Positions 16,431-25,140 of a stretch of 64,000 nucleotides of DNA are shown here, piece after piece. The DNA lies in the NCBI RefSeq assembly GCF_014836415.1, contig NZ_JACSQY010000008.1:1-64000 (forward strand), in the 5' to 3' direction. The position numbers were made by a program, and so were the translations under genes. Origin of the DNA: Sporosarcina gallistercoris. GTDB taxonomy: Bacteria > Bacillota > Bacilli > Bacillales_A > Planococcaceae. The notes under the pieces were generated by a model. It ran no database searches and was not told the origin of the DNA. It saw nothing but the letters and a program-made list of their open reading frames with translations. Each line of letters opens with the position of its first letter. Position 1 is the stretch's first letter.

Positions 16431-18836
16431 GTGGAATTTGTTTGGTTGATTTTCTTGCCGGCTTTAGCAGCTCTTTTCATTCCGACGTTGTTCCGTCGAG
16501 TCGCTGGCATACATACAGGTTGGTTTGTTCTGATTATCCCAGTAGTCCTGTTTGCCTACTACAGTACATACTTACCACTGACTGCAAGTGGAGAACACGC
16601 AGTCTCATCGTTCGATTGGATCCCCTCACTAGGAATCTCTTTTGTCTCCTATCTGGATGGTCTCAGCCTTCTATTCACACTGCTCATCACTGGGATTGGT
16701 GCGTTGGTTGTTCTGTATTCGATTTTCTATCTGGATAAGCACAAAGAAAAACTTGGTAACTTTTATGTTTACTTACTGCTTTTCATGACGGCAATGCTAG
16801 GCGTTGTACAGTCGGATAACGTCATTTCACTCTATCTATTCTGGGAATTGACGTCCATCTCTTCTTTCCTATTGATCGGTTATTGGTATACACGGGACGG
16901 TTCCCGATTCGGGGCCTTAAAATCCATGATGATAACTGTCGGTGGAGGATTAATGATGCTCGGGGGCTTTGTGATTCTCGGCATTTTAGGAGATACATAC
17001 TCAATCCGTGAATTGATTTCCAGATTAGCTGATTACTCGGGAGATCCGTTGTTTACACTAGCAGCTGTTCTTCTGTTATTCGGGGCGTTTACGAAGTCTG
17101 CTCAATTTCCGTTTTACATTTGGCTTCCGGATGCCATGGAAGCGCCTACTCCTGTCAGTGCCTACTTGCACTCAGCGACTATGGTCAAAGCAGGATTATA
17201 TCTTGTCGCTCGCTTTACGCCGATTTTTGCAGAGTCTCCCGTGTGGATCTGGCTCGTATCGGGCGTTGGGTTGCTCACGCTGATGTGGGGGTCGTTCTTT
17301 GCTGTGAAGCAAACCGATCTAAAAGGCATTCTCGCATTCTCGACAGTTAGCCAATTAGGTTTGATCATGTCTTTACTCGGTGCAGGAGCAATTGCGTACC
17401 ATTCGGACGATGATCTTTTCCGATTGGCGATGTTTGCAGCAATTTTCCACTTAGTGAACCACGCAGTCTTTAAAGGCAGCTTGTTCATGATTGCGGGTAT
17501 TGTCGATCACGAAACCGGCACCCGTGATATCCGTAAACTCGGCGGCCTGATGAGTGTCATGCCGATCAGTTTCACAGTCGCTTTCATAGGCGGTCTCTCG
17601 ATGGCTGGTATTCCGCCATTCGGAGGGTTCTTGAGTAAAGAGTTGTTCTTGGAATCCATGCTCGCTCTGAAACACTTTGAACTGTTCAACTTTGATACGT
17701 GGGGTATTCTATTCCCTATTATCGCATGGGTTGCAAGCGTATTCACATTTGTCTACAGTTTCTACTTCGTCTTCAAGACATTCACAGGCGAGAAGAAATT
17801 TGACAGACTACCGCTTAAACCGCACGAAGCACCCATTGGCATGCTGATTTCACCTATCATTTTAGCAGTCAGCGTGATTGCACTGTTCTTCGTTCCGAAC
17901 ATTGTTGGTAAATGGCTGGTTGCACCTGCCGTCATGGCAGCGCAGCCTCAACTTTATAGCCTGCCTTCAGAAGCTGCTGTCCATGTACAAGCCTGGCATG
18001 GGTTCACGTATGTACCAATGTTGCTGACAGTTGCTGTCATTACAGTGGGGGTATTACTCTATACTTCTATTAAAAAATGGCAACCGGTGTATGCATTGCA
18101 ACCGGATAAGTACTCATTGAACGCACTATACGAGGGCGTAATGACGTTCTCAGAAAAAGGGATGAATAAACTATCCCGGTTCTATATGAATGGGCTGATC
18201 CGTACGTATTTACTGTATATGTTCGCGTTCTTCTCCGTTATGACAATCGTTGTACTGTTTGCTAAAGGTGCTTTTGAGCTGGATATGAGCAGCCTTTCAC
18301 CGATTACGCTATTTGCCGTTTTGAATGCGATTGTAGCAATTTTGGGAACTGGTATGGTCATCATGTCGAAAAACAGGATTTCCGCCATTATTGCATTAGG
18401 TGCGGTCGGCTACTCGGTTGCTTTGTTCTTCGTATTGTTCAAAGCTCCTGACTTGGCGTTGACGCAGCTCGTGATTGAGACGATTTCAGTCGCTCTCTTC
18501 TTGCTCGCATTCCGTCACCTCCCTGCGCTAAAGACGCACGGGGAAACAAAACAGAACAAGCTGGTGAACGGAATTGTTGCAGTAGCAGTTGGACTTTCAG
18601 TCACTCTCGTTGCGTTGTCCGCCCATTCCAATAAGCTTGTCTCAAGTATTTCACAGTACTATAAAGATACCGTCTATACAGAAGCAGGTGGCGGAAATAT
18701 CGTGAACGTCATTCTCGTCGACTACCGCGGTTTTGATACATTGTTTGAAATCGCCGTCCTATCGATTGCTGGAATTGCTGTTCTCGGCATGATCCGTCTT
18801 CGCTTGTCGAGAAAGGGGTCCGATGATGAAAAATAA
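16431..18836 (+). CDS. mrpA: Na+/H+ antiporter subunit A
   Basis: This 801-residue large subunit of the multi-subunit Mrp (Mnh/Sha) antiporter expels Na+ in exchange for H+. It has the NuoL-like proton-channel domain (about helices 1-14), with the conserved helix lysine region in FGAFTKSAQFPFYIWLPDAMEAPTPV split across residues 220-245. The C-terminal MrpA-specific extension carries further helices. GTG start with GGAGG upstream. Its 3' end overlaps mrpB by 14 bases. First of seven translationally coupled genes. Confidence 0.95.
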   Translation: MEFVWLIFLPALAALFIPTLFRRVAGIHTGWFVLIIPVVLFAYYSTYLPLTASGEHAVSSFDWIPSLGISFVSYLDGLSLLFTLLITGIGALVVLYSIFYLDKHKEKLGNFYVYLLLFMTAMLGVVQSDNVISLYLFWELTSISSFLLIGYWYTRDGSRFGALKSMMITVGGGLMMLGGFVILGILGDTYSIRELISRLADYSGDPLFTLAAVLLLFGAFTKSAQFPFYIWLPDAMEAPTPVSAYLHSATMVKAGLYLVARFTPIFAESPVWIWLVSGVGLLTLMWGSFFAVKQTDLKGILAFSTVSQLGLIMSLLGAGAIAYHSDDDLFRLAMFAAIFHLVNHAVFKGSLFMIAGIVDHETGTRDIRKLGGLMSVMPISFTVAFIGGLSMAGIPPFGGFLSKELFLESMLALKHFELFNFDTWGILFPIIAWVASVFTFVYSFYFVFKTFTGEKKFDRLPLKPHEAPIGMLISPIILAVSVIALFFVPNIVGKWLVAPAVMAAQPQLYSLPSEAAVHVQAWHGFTYVPMLLTVAVITVGVLLYTSIKKWQPVYALQPDKYSLNALYEGVMTFSEKGMNKLSRFYMNGLIRTYLLYMFAFFSVMTIVVLFAKGAFELDMSSLSPITLFAVLNAIVAILGTGMVIMSKNRISAIIALGAVGYSVALFFVLFKAPDLALTQLVIETISVALFLLAFRHLPALKTHGETKQNKLVNGIVAVAVGLSVTLVALSAHSNKLVSSISQYYKDTVYTEAGGGNIVNVILVDYRGFDTLFEIAVLSIAGIAVLGMIRLRLSRKGSDDEK

Positions 18837-19248
18837 TAATGTCATATTACAAACTACTACGAAAGTGACGTTCTTCATCATTTTCCTTTTCTCGATCCAT
18901 ATTTTCTTTGCCGGTCATTTCTCCCCGGGTGGCGGATTTGTCGGCGGACTGTTAACGACAGGTGCCATTGTGCTGCTGTTACTTGCATTTGATTTGGAGA
19001 CCGTTAGAGCGACATTGCCTTTTAACTTCACTGTAGTGATAGCTGTCGGTTTACTGTTGTCGCTTGGAACAGCAGCAGGCTCCATTTTGTTCAATGTTCC
19101 ATTTTTTACACATGCATTTGGACATTTCAATTTACCGCTTTTCGGTGACACTGAGCTGCACACAGCCATGATTTTCGACTTAGGCGTTTACCTCGTAGTC
19201 GTGGGTGCAGCAATTACAATTATTCAATCGATCGGGGGGGATGAGTAA
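18823..19248 (+). CDS. mrpB: Na+/H+ antiporter subunit B
   Basis: This 141-residue, four-helix subunit of the Mrp antiporter carries the MnhB signature (FSPGGGFVGG near residue 33). It starts inside the end of mrpA and ends in TAATG, shared with the mrpC start, so it is translationally coupled on both sides. It belongs to the membrane arm of the complex and does not work alone. Confidence 0.94.
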   Translation: MMKNNNVILQTTTKVTFFIIFLFSIHIFFAGHFSPGGGFVGGLLTTGAIVLLLLAFDLETVRATLPFNFTVVIAVGLLLSLGTAAGSILFNVPFFTHAFGHFNLPLFGDTELHTAMIFDLGVYLVVVGAAITIIQSIGGDE

Positions 19249-19589
19249 TGGAGTTACTCATGGCTATTGTAGCTGGGATTTTATTTACAGCTGCGATTTA
19301 CTTAATTCTCTCAAGAAGCTTGATTAAAGTAATCCTGGGTACCGGTTTGTTAAGTCACGGAGCACATTTGTTCATCCTGACGATGGGTGGTCTCGGCGGC
19401 AGTTCGCCTCCGGTACTCACGGATAGCGCATCTGATTTTGCGGATCCCCTTCCACAAGCTTTGATTTTAACCGCAATTGTTATCAGCTTTGGAGTGACGG
19501 CGTTCATACTCGTCCTTGCCTACCGTACGTATGCCGTACACAAAACTGATGATTTGAATTCGATGAAAGGAAATGATGAGCATGATTAA
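19248..19589 (+). CDS. mrpC: Na+/H+ antiporter subunit C
   Basis: This 113-residue, three-helix NuoK-like subunit of Mrp shows the HGAHLFIL segment near residue 37 and DPLPQALILTAIVIS near residue 66, both typical of MrpC/NuoK. The start ATG overlaps the mrpB stop by one base. The C-terminus is a short charged tail that overlaps the mrpD ribosome site. Confidence 0.94.
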   Translation: MELLMAIVAGILFTAAIYLILSRSLIKVILGTGLLSHGAHLFILTMGGLGGSSPPVLTDSASDFADPLPQALILTAIVISFGVTAFILVLAYRTYAVHKTDDLNSMKGNDEHD

Positions 19590-21063
19590 CCTTCTATTGT
19601 TTCCGATCATCATCCCGTTTTTCTTTGCGATTGTACTTCTGTTTTTCAAAGAGCAAGTACGCATCCAGCGAATCCTCACTGTCATTGGACTAAGTGTCAG
19701 TATTGCTTCAGCAGTAATGCTAATGATGAAAGTGAAACAGGATGGGATCCAAACACTGACACTCGGCAGCTGGCCAGCACCATTCGGGATCACTATGGTT
19801 TCGGATATGTTCTCTGCGTTACTCGTAACGTCTACATTAGTCATTACGCTATTCGTGTCCATTTATAGCTTCAGCTCAATCGGTGCAGAACGGGAGCGTT
19901 TTTTCTACTATCCTGCCATCCTCTTCATGATTACAGGAGTGAATGGGGCATTCACAACTGGTGATATTTTCAACATGTTTGTATTTTTTGAAGTGTTGCT
20001 GATCGCTTCTTACATGCTCATCGTTCTTGGCGGAGAGAAGAGACAGTTACGTGAGTCCATTAAGTACATACTTGTGAATGTCATTTCATCTGCATTCTTT
20101 GTCATCACGGTTGCGTATCTGTACTCAATCGTCGGAACGCTCAACATGGCGGATATCGGACAGAAAATTGCGGACATCGGACAGCCGGGAATCGTCTCGG
20201 TCATCGGGGTCCTGATGCTTCTTGTCTTCGGGATAAAAGCCGGGATCTTCCCTCTCTATTTCTGGATGCCGGGATCGTATGCTGCTCCCCCTGTTCCGAT
20301 ACTTGCACTGTTCGGTGCGTTGTTGACAAAAGTCGGTGTGTACGCCATCACACGGACTTACACACTGTTCTTTGTCCATGATCTTGCGTTTACGCACACC
20401 ATCCTGATGGTACTTGCTCTGCTTACCATCGTTGCAGGTTGTATCGGTGCACTCGCTTATTTCGATTTGAAACAGATTATTATCTACAACATCCTGATCG
20501 CAATAGGTGTTATTCTCTTCGGAGTATCTCAAATGAACGAAGCTGGAATGCAAGGTGCCGTCTTCTACCTGATTCACGACATGCTCATTAAAGGCGCATT
20601 GTTCCTGATTATCGGGATTATGATTGTTGTCACCGGTACTTCCAATTTGCGAGAAATGGGAGGACTTATCAAAACCCATCCATCACTAGGTTGGCTATTT
20701 CTTATTGCCGCTTTCGGACTTGCCGGTATCCCTCCATTAAGTGGGTTCGTCGGGAAATTGCTGATTGTCCAAGGCGGATTTGAACACGGTCAACTATTCG
20801 GAACGATTGTGATTCTCGCTTCCAGTCTAGTTGTTTTACTATCAGTCATCCGGATATTCATCTATGCGTTTTGGGGAGAGCCGGTCACGTTACAGCCGAC
20901 GAATCGTAAAACGTATCAACAGATGATGTTCCCTGCTGTGATTCTAGTAGCTCTGTCCGTTTTATACGGAGTCGGAACTGAGTGGATTTTCCCGTACGTA
21001 TCAGATGCAGCCCATGTGCTGCTCGATCCGTCGAGTTATATTAACGCCGTGTTAAAGGAGTAG
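19582..21063 (+). CDS. mrpD: Na+/H+ antiporter subunit D
   Basis: This 493-residue NuoM/NuoN-like proton-translocating subunit of Mrp has about 14 helices, including FGIKAGIFPLYFWMPGSY near residue 215 with the conserved lysine. The ATG at 19582 is preferred to the earlier ATG at 19573, because AGGA lies nine bases upstream and the resulting length equals that of B. subtilis MrpD. It overlaps mrpC by eight bases. Confidence 0.94.
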   Translation: MINLLLFPIIIPFFFAIVLLFFKEQVRIQRILTVIGLSVSIASAVMLMMKVKQDGIQTLTLGSWPAPFGITMVSDMFSALLVTSTLVITLFVSIYSFSSIGAERERFFYYPAILFMITGVNGAFTTGDIFNMFVFFEVLLIASYMLIVLGGEKRQLRESIKYILVNVISSAFFVITVAYLYSIVGTLNMADIGQKIADIGQPGIVSVIGVLMLLVFGIKAGIFPLYFWMPGSYAAPPVPILALFGALLTKVGVYAITRTYTLFFVHDLAFTHTILMVLALLTIVAGCIGALAYFDLKQIIIYNILIAIGVILFGVSQMNEAGMQGAVFYLIHDMLIKGALFLIIGIMIVVTGTSNLREMGGLIKTHPSLGWLFLIAAFGLAGIPPLSGFVGKLLIVQGGFEHGQLFGTIVILASSLVVLLSVIRIFIYAFWGEPVTLQPTNRKTYQQMMFPAVILVALSVLYGVGTEWIFPYVSDAAHVLLDPSSYINAVLKE

Positions 21064-21069
21064 ATCACG

Positions 21070-21549
21070 TTGGCATTTCAAATATTGCTTAACTTTTTCA
21101 TCGCAATTACGTGGGTGCTTATCACGGCGTCCTTTACCCCCTCCACTTTTGTTATTGGTTATATCATTGGTTTGCTGCTTCTCATATTGACTAGACGGTT
21201 TTACAACGGTCGCTTGTACTTGGGGCGATTATGGGCGTGCGTCAAGTTGACGTCCATCTTCTTTAAGGAATTGATCCTTTCCAATATTTCCGTCGCACTA
21301 TTAGTCTTAAAGCCGAAATTAGAATTACAGCCGATGATTTTTGCGATGCCGACAGTTCTTGAGAAGGACTGGGAGATTACATTACTATCCAGTTTAATTA
21401 CATTGACGCCAGGAACAATAGTCGTTCATGTATCGGATGATCAGCGAACATTGTACATCCACGCAATCGATGTGAATGATGTTGAGGAAGCCATCAGTTC
21501 CATCAAACAATCTTTTGAAAAAGCAATCATGGAGGTGAGCCGGACATGA
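21070..21549 (+). CDS. mrpE: Na+/H+ antiporter subunit E
   Basis: This 159-residue subunit has two to three N-terminal helices and a soluble C-terminal domain with TLTPGTIVVHVS, a signature of MrpE. The start is TTG with GGAG ten bases upstream, seven bases after the mrpD stop. Its TGA stop overlaps the mrpF ATG (ATGA). Confidence 0.93.
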   Translation: MAFQILLNFFIAITWVLITASFTPSTFVIGYIIGLLLLILTRRFYNGRLYLGRLWACVKLTSIFFKELILSNISVALLVLKPKLELQPMIFAMPTVLEKDWEITLLSSLITLTPGTIVVHVSDDQRTLYIHAIDVNDVEEAISSIKQSFEKAIMEVSRT

Positions 21550-21827
21550 AGATTTTCATATGGATCAGTTTAATCATCATCTTCCTGTCCATGCTTGGTA
21601 CGCTCGTCCGAGTATTCAAAGGACCTTCCACTCCAGATCGCCTGATCGCTTTGGATGGCATCGGAGTGATGCTGATTTCAATCATCGCATTGCTGTCAAT
21701 CGTTTTTGACACGATATTTTTCATAGATGTGATTTTGCTCATTGCGATTATGTCCTTCATCGGAACCGTATCGTTCTCAAAATTCATCGAAAAAGGAGCG
21801 ATTATAGACCGTGATACTCATCGCTAA
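21546..21827 (+). CDS. mrpF: Na+/H+ antiporter subunit F
   Basis: This 93-residue, three-helix subunit carries the GPSTPDRLIALD signature near residue 26. It is linked to mrpE by an ATGA overlap and overlaps mrpG by 17 bases. A strong GGAGGTGA site lies inside the end of mrpE. Confidence 0.93.
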   Translation: MKIFIWISLIIIFLSMLGTLVRVFKGPSTPDRLIALDGIGVMLISIIALLSIVFDTIFFIDVILLIAIMSFIGTVSFSKFIEKGAIIDRDTHR

Positions 21828-22173
21828 TATTATTATCGCTCTGTTCATATTCGTAGGTGTATTCTTTACAGTTGTTACAGTAGTCGGGATACTTCGATTG
21901 CCTGATGTCTACACTCGGGCGCATGCCGCTTCAAAAAGTGCGACTCTCGGTGTTCTCGGAATCCTCATTGGGGTGTTCCTTCACTTTTGGTGGATAAAAG
22001 GACATTTCAGCATACAGCTGCTGCTCGGCAGCGTCTTCTTATTCATCACGTCCCCTGTAGGTGGACACTTAATGAGCCGCGCTGCTTACATGTCTGGTGT
22101 GAAGCCGACAGAATTGACCGTTGGAGACGATCTTGGAGAAGCAATTGGGGAACAAAAATCCCACGAAGAATGA
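21811..22173 (+). CDS. mrpG: Na+/H+ antiporter subunit G
   Basis: This 120-residue subunit has three helices and a hydrophilic C-terminus; LRLPDVYTRAHAASKSATLG near residue 29 is the MrpG/MnhG signature. GTG start inside the end of mrpF, with GGAG 12 bases upstream. It is the last gene of the operon, directly before a strong terminator. Confidence 0.93.
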   Translation: MILIANIIIALFIFVGVFFTVVTVVGILRLPDVYTRAHAASKSATLGVLGILIGVFLHFWWIKGHFSIQLLLGSVFLFITSPVGGHLMSRAAYMSGVKPTELTVGDDLGEAIGEQKSHEE

Positions 22174-22176
22174 ACG

Positions 22177-22215
22177 AAAGACGCAGCGGCCGTTTCAGGC
22201 CGCTGCGTCTTTTTT
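22177..22215 (+). terminator. Terminator of the mrp operon
   Basis: A 15-bp perfect GC-rich stem (AAAGACGCAGCGGCC and complement), 6-base loop, then a T run. Confidence 0.95.
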
Positions 22216-22217
22216 GT

Positions 22218-22478
22218 TTACCAATATCCATAGGGGCTGTAATAAGGCGGGTACGAGTATGGATAGTAGCCATACGGGGGATATCCGCCATATGGTGAGT
22301 ATCCTCCACCGTAGCCTCCGCCATATCCGTAAGGTTGAATCGCATTTCCGAGAAAGCTCCCAAAAAGCCCTCCAAGGAATGGGCCTCCGAAGCCGACACC
22401 AAATCCACTTCCACCGAACCCTCTTCCTCCGTCGAAACCTCTTCCACCGCCGAAGTTGTTTCCTCTATATCTTGACAT
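22218..22478 (-). CDS. Gly/Tyr/Pro-rich small protein, coat-like
   Basis: An 86-residue low-complexity protein: an N-terminal half rich in G, F and R (GGGRGFDGGRGFGG), a short hydrophobic centre (GGPFLGGLFGSFLG) and a tail of Tyr-Gly-Pro repeats (PYGGYPPYGYYPYSY). It has no cysteine and no signal peptide. A very strong GGGGGAGGG ribosome site suggests high expression. Composition resembles spore coat or other surface-associated proteins, but there is no recognisable domain, so this is only a suggestion. Confidence 0.7.
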   Translation of the reverse strand: MSRYRGNNFGGGRGFDGGRGFGGSGFGVGFGGPFLGGLFGSFLGNAIQPYGYGGGYGGGYSPYGGYPPYGYYPYSYPPYYSPYGYW

Positions 22479-22540
22479 TTCCCTCCCCCTTTCCCACTTA
22501 TCCTATTCATTGGGCAGTGGAAGGGGTAGGCTGACACCTA

Positions 22541-24055
22541 TTACGCCTCCGTAGTGTCTTCGGCTAACCGTTCGATGAACGTAGCCAACGTCCTTGTCAT
22601 GGCTCCTGTAGCGCCTTTAGGACCGAGTGCATGGGGCGCATCCGCTTCAGACGTTCCTGCGATATCCAAGTGGATCCAAGGAGTATCTCCTGCAAACTCT
22701 CCGACGAAGCCGCCGCCAAAGATCATGTGACCATCCCGACCTGGTGAATTGTTGAGATCTGCTACTTCACTTTTACGAATTCGTTTTTTATCGCTTTCTG
22801 TTAATGGCAAGCGCCAAACGAATTCACCTGTTTCGAGGGATGCTTCCATAAATTCCTCGAAGAAGGCTTCGTCGTTCGTCAATGCACCTGTTTTATCTTT
22901 ACCAAGTGCCACAATCACTCCGCCAGTCAATGTTGCAATATCGATCAGATAATCCGCACCTGATTGTTTTGCATATGTCACAGCATCCGCTAATACGAGG
23001 CGGCCTTCTGCATCTGTATTCAAGACTTCAATTGTTTTTCCTGACAAAGAGGTGATCACATCGTCCGGCTTGAATGCATCCCCGGAAACCATGTTGTCAG
23101 TTGAAGCAATGACAGCGATTACGTTTTTGGCGGGACGGAGTTCACCGATGATTTGCATCGCGCCAAATACTGCTGCAGCACCACCCATGTCCCCTTTCAT
23201 GCCGACCATGCCTTCACGAGGCTTCAAAGAATATCCGCCTGTATCATACGTAATTCCCTTGCCGACGAGTCCGACTACGTCAGTCCAGTCTTCGTTTCCA
23301 CCAGCATATTTAAGGACAATCAGACGGGGCTCTTCGACGGAACCTTTGTTGACCGCAAGAATTGCACCCATTCCGAGCTCTTCCATTTCTTGTTTACCAA
23401 GTATCTCGATTTCAAATCCGTATTTTTCAGCTAGCATCTCACCATGCTCCGCCATTTTAACAGCAGTTAAAATATTCGGAGGTGTATTGACAAGTGTACG
23501 TGCTGTATTGACAGCATCCGCATGTACAAGTCCTACTTCTGCTGCGGCTTTAAGTTCATTCTCATCAGTTGAACTAAGCAATTCAACTGTATTGAATTCG
23601 AAGTCTTTTTCGTTTGAAGTCGTTTTGTAATCGGCAAATTTGTAGCTGCCTAATACGAGACCTTGCAAAGATGCGAACGCTACATCTTCCGATTCCAGTT
23701 CTTCTGTGGTAAAGGAATCCACCCAAATGGAAACGCTTTCTGCTTTCATCGACTTAAGCTCTTTACCGATCTTGGAGAATACTTCAAGCAGTCCTTGATC
23801 TGTTAACTTTTTAGATGCTCCAAGACCAATGAAAACCACACGTTTGAATGCACTGTCACCTATAGACGGCAGTTTAGTCACTGCGTTAAGATCCGTCTTC
23901 ACATCACCCGTTTTAACCCAATCTGTTAACTTCCCATTGAATGCGTCATTTATGACATTCCAATTCGTTTGGTTTTCTGGATGTTCAGGGATACCCACCA
24001 CAACCACGTCATGGTTGCTCTGTGTGACCTCTTTGTTTGTAATGATAGTTTTCAT
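22541..24055 (-). CDS. pepA: Leucyl aminopeptidase (M17)
   Basis: This 504-residue cytosolic metallo-aminopeptidase removes N-terminal residues in peptide turnover. The signature NTDAEGRL is present, together with KGITYDTGGYSLKP and MKGDMGGAA, which carry the two-metal ligands and the catalytic lysine. The N-terminal macro-like domain covers about residues 1-160. Length is typical. GAGGAGG precedes the ATG. It is divergent from yuiD, as in B. subtilis (yuiE/yuiD). Confidence 0.93.
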   Translation of the reverse strand: MKTIITNKEVTQSNHDVVVVGIPEHPENQTNWNVINDAFNGKLTDWVKTGDVKTDLNAVTKLPSIGDSAFKRVVFIGLGASKKLTDQGLLEVFSKIGKELKSMKAESVSIWVDSFTTEELESEDVAFASLQGLVLGSYKFADYKTTSNEKDFEFNTVELLSSTDENELKAAAEVGLVHADAVNTARTLVNTPPNILTAVKMAEHGEMLAEKYGFEIEILGKQEMEELGMGAILAVNKGSVEEPRLIVLKYAGGNEDWTDVVGLVGKGITYDTGGYSLKPREGMVGMKGDMGGAAAVFGAMQIIGELRPAKNVIAVIASTDNMVSGDAFKPDDVITSLSGKTIEVLNTDAEGRLVLADAVTYAKQSGADYLIDIATLTGGVIVALGKDKTGALTNDEAFFEEFMEASLETGEFVWRLPLTESDKKRIRKSEVADLNNSPGRDGHMIFGGGFVGEFAGDTPWIHLDIAGTSEADAPHALGPKGATGAMTRTLATFIERLAEDTTEA

Positions 24056-24085
24056 TTGACTACCTCCTCATTTTCATACATTCTA

Positions 24086-24091
24086 ATTATA
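24086..24091 (-). promoter_or_regulatory. Candidate -10 of pepA
   Basis: Minus strand TATAAT within TGGTATATAAT, 30 bases upstream of the ATG. No clear -35; it may rely on the extended -10. Confidence 0.4.
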
Positions 24092-24158
24092 TACCAGTTG
24101 AAGAAGAAACGAAAAAAATTCTTCGGTTACCGGATTATTTAAAACGAGGAGTGCCTAT

Positions 24159-24635
24159 ATGACAATTTTGAGCAACGTGCCACTGTTGGTTGCACTATTC
24201 GGAATTTTTTTCGCACAGTTCGTAAAGATTCCGATTCATTTTTTACTCACTCGTGAGCTCGATTGGAAGCTAATGACCTCTACAGGAGGCATGCCAAGTT
24301 CTCATTCGGCTGCAGTTACCGCACTGACGACTGCTATTGCTTTCGAACACGGGCTGGATTCTTCCATGTTCGCCATCTCAGCAATTTTTGCAGTGATTGT
24401 CATGTTCGACGCAAGCGGTGTTCGTTACCAAGCAGGTCAGCAAGCCTTGATCATCAACCAGATTCGTGCGGATTTCCAGACGTTCGTCAGCGGTACGAAA
24501 GATTGGATCAAGAAAGATGAAGAACAAAAAATTATTGAGTTGAAGACGTTGCTCGGGCACAAGCCCAGTGAAGTTTTCGCAGGCGCAGTCACCGGCATTC
24601 TCATTTCCGTTATTACCTATACATTTATCATATGA
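24159..24635 (+). CDS. yuiD: Divergent PAP2 family protein (DUF212)
   Basis: This 158-residue membrane protein of the divergent PAP2 (acid phosphatase/vanadium haloperoxidase-related, DUF212) family shows TGGMPSSHSAAVTAL near residue 41 and DASGVRYQAGQQA near 87, which are the family's histidine/arginine phosphate motifs. Length equals B. subtilis YuiD. It probably acts on a lipid or polyprenyl phosphate, but the substrate is unknown. GAGGAG precedes the ATG. Followed by a terminator. Confidence 0.88.
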   Translation: MTILSNVPLLVALFGIFFAQFVKIPIHFLLTRELDWKLMTSTGGMPSSHSAAVTALTTAIAFEHGLDSSMFAISAIFAVIVMFDASGVRYQAGQQALIINQIRADFQTFVSGTKDWIKKDEEQKIIELKTLLGHKPSEVFAGAVTGILISVITYTFII

Positions 24636-24672
24636 AAAAACGCTCTGGCAGCTTTTGCCTGAGCGTTTTTTT
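24635..24672. terminator. Bidirectional terminator between yuiD and yuiB
   Basis: AAAAAACGCTC pairs with GAGCGTTTTTT around a second short stem (GGCA/TGCC). It serves both converging genes. Confidence 0.85.
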
Positions 24673-24998
24673 TAAAACATCTGATATCCCTGTTTACGTA
24701 AAAGCTTACTCACAATCCCTGAAATGATTGCTCCCACCAAACCGCTTGAGAGAATCACAATATCGACTGTATGTAATGCCATCAGCTTATCTCCGAGCAT
24801 GCTGAACGCATGGCCCGGCTTTGTAATATATTCATATGCCTTCACTTCATCAATAATCAATATTACGACAATCGGATAGACAATCGCCATGACCCACGAC
24901 ATGCGCAGTAACATATTAAGCAAAAATCCGATTCCGAAAAACATAACGATAAAGATGAGGACAGACAGAATAATCTCTGTAAGTGAAATTGTTCCCAA
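24672..24998 (-). CDS. yuiB: YuiB family membrane protein
   Basis: This protein of about 108 residues has three hydrophobic helices and a conserved-looking FGIGFLLNMLLRM segment, matching YuiB, a membrane protein of unknown function. The first ATG at 25013 has no spacing from any ribosome site. The TTG at 24998 has GGAGG exactly eight bases upstream, and that site overlaps the ATG codon. TTG is therefore the likely start. Confidence 0.78.
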   Translation of the reverse strand: MGTISLTEIILSVLIFIVMFFGIGFLLNMLLRMSWVMAIVYPIVVILIIDEVKAYEYITKPGHAFSMLGDKLMALHTVDIVILSSGLVGAIISGIVSKLLRKQGYQMF

Positions 24999-25025
24999 AA
25001 TGATGACCTCCATTTTCCTTAGTTC

Positions 25026-25054
25026 ATTTTACCGGATTGTGGCACTTCTTTCAA
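25026..25054 (-). promoter_or_regulatory. sigma-A promoter of yuiB
   Basis: Minus strand TTGAAA (25049-25054), 17-base spacer, TAAAAT (25026-25031), 28 bases before the TTG start. Confidence 0.65.
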
Positions 25055-25095
25055 CAGCTGACGCAAGTGTCATGAAGTTGTCGGAAAGTAGTAAA

Positions 25096-25129
25096 AAACA
25101 CTCGCCACTAAATTAGTAGACGAGTGTTT
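25096..25129 (-). terminator. Terminator of the NDH-2 gene
   Basis: AAACACTCG pairs with CGAGTGTTT, extended by an imperfect inner stem, then TTTAC on the minus strand. Confidence 0.8.
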
Positions 25130-25140
25130 CCCGAAATGTA

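Noticed and set aside
20125..20679. A 184-residue open frame on the minus strand
   Set aside because: It lies wholly inside mrpD, has an unnatural D/E/H/N-rich composition and no ribosome site. It is a shadow frame.
22046..22537. A 163-residue open frame on the minus strand overlapping the Gly/Tyr-rich gene
   Set aside because: It runs through the mrp terminator and into mrpG. The 86-residue frame has the strong ribosome site and coherent composition.
23052..23630. A 192-residue open frame on the plus strand
   Set aside because: It is opposite pepA, low-complexity in Ser/Thr/Pro/Ala and has no homology signal. Antisense shadow.
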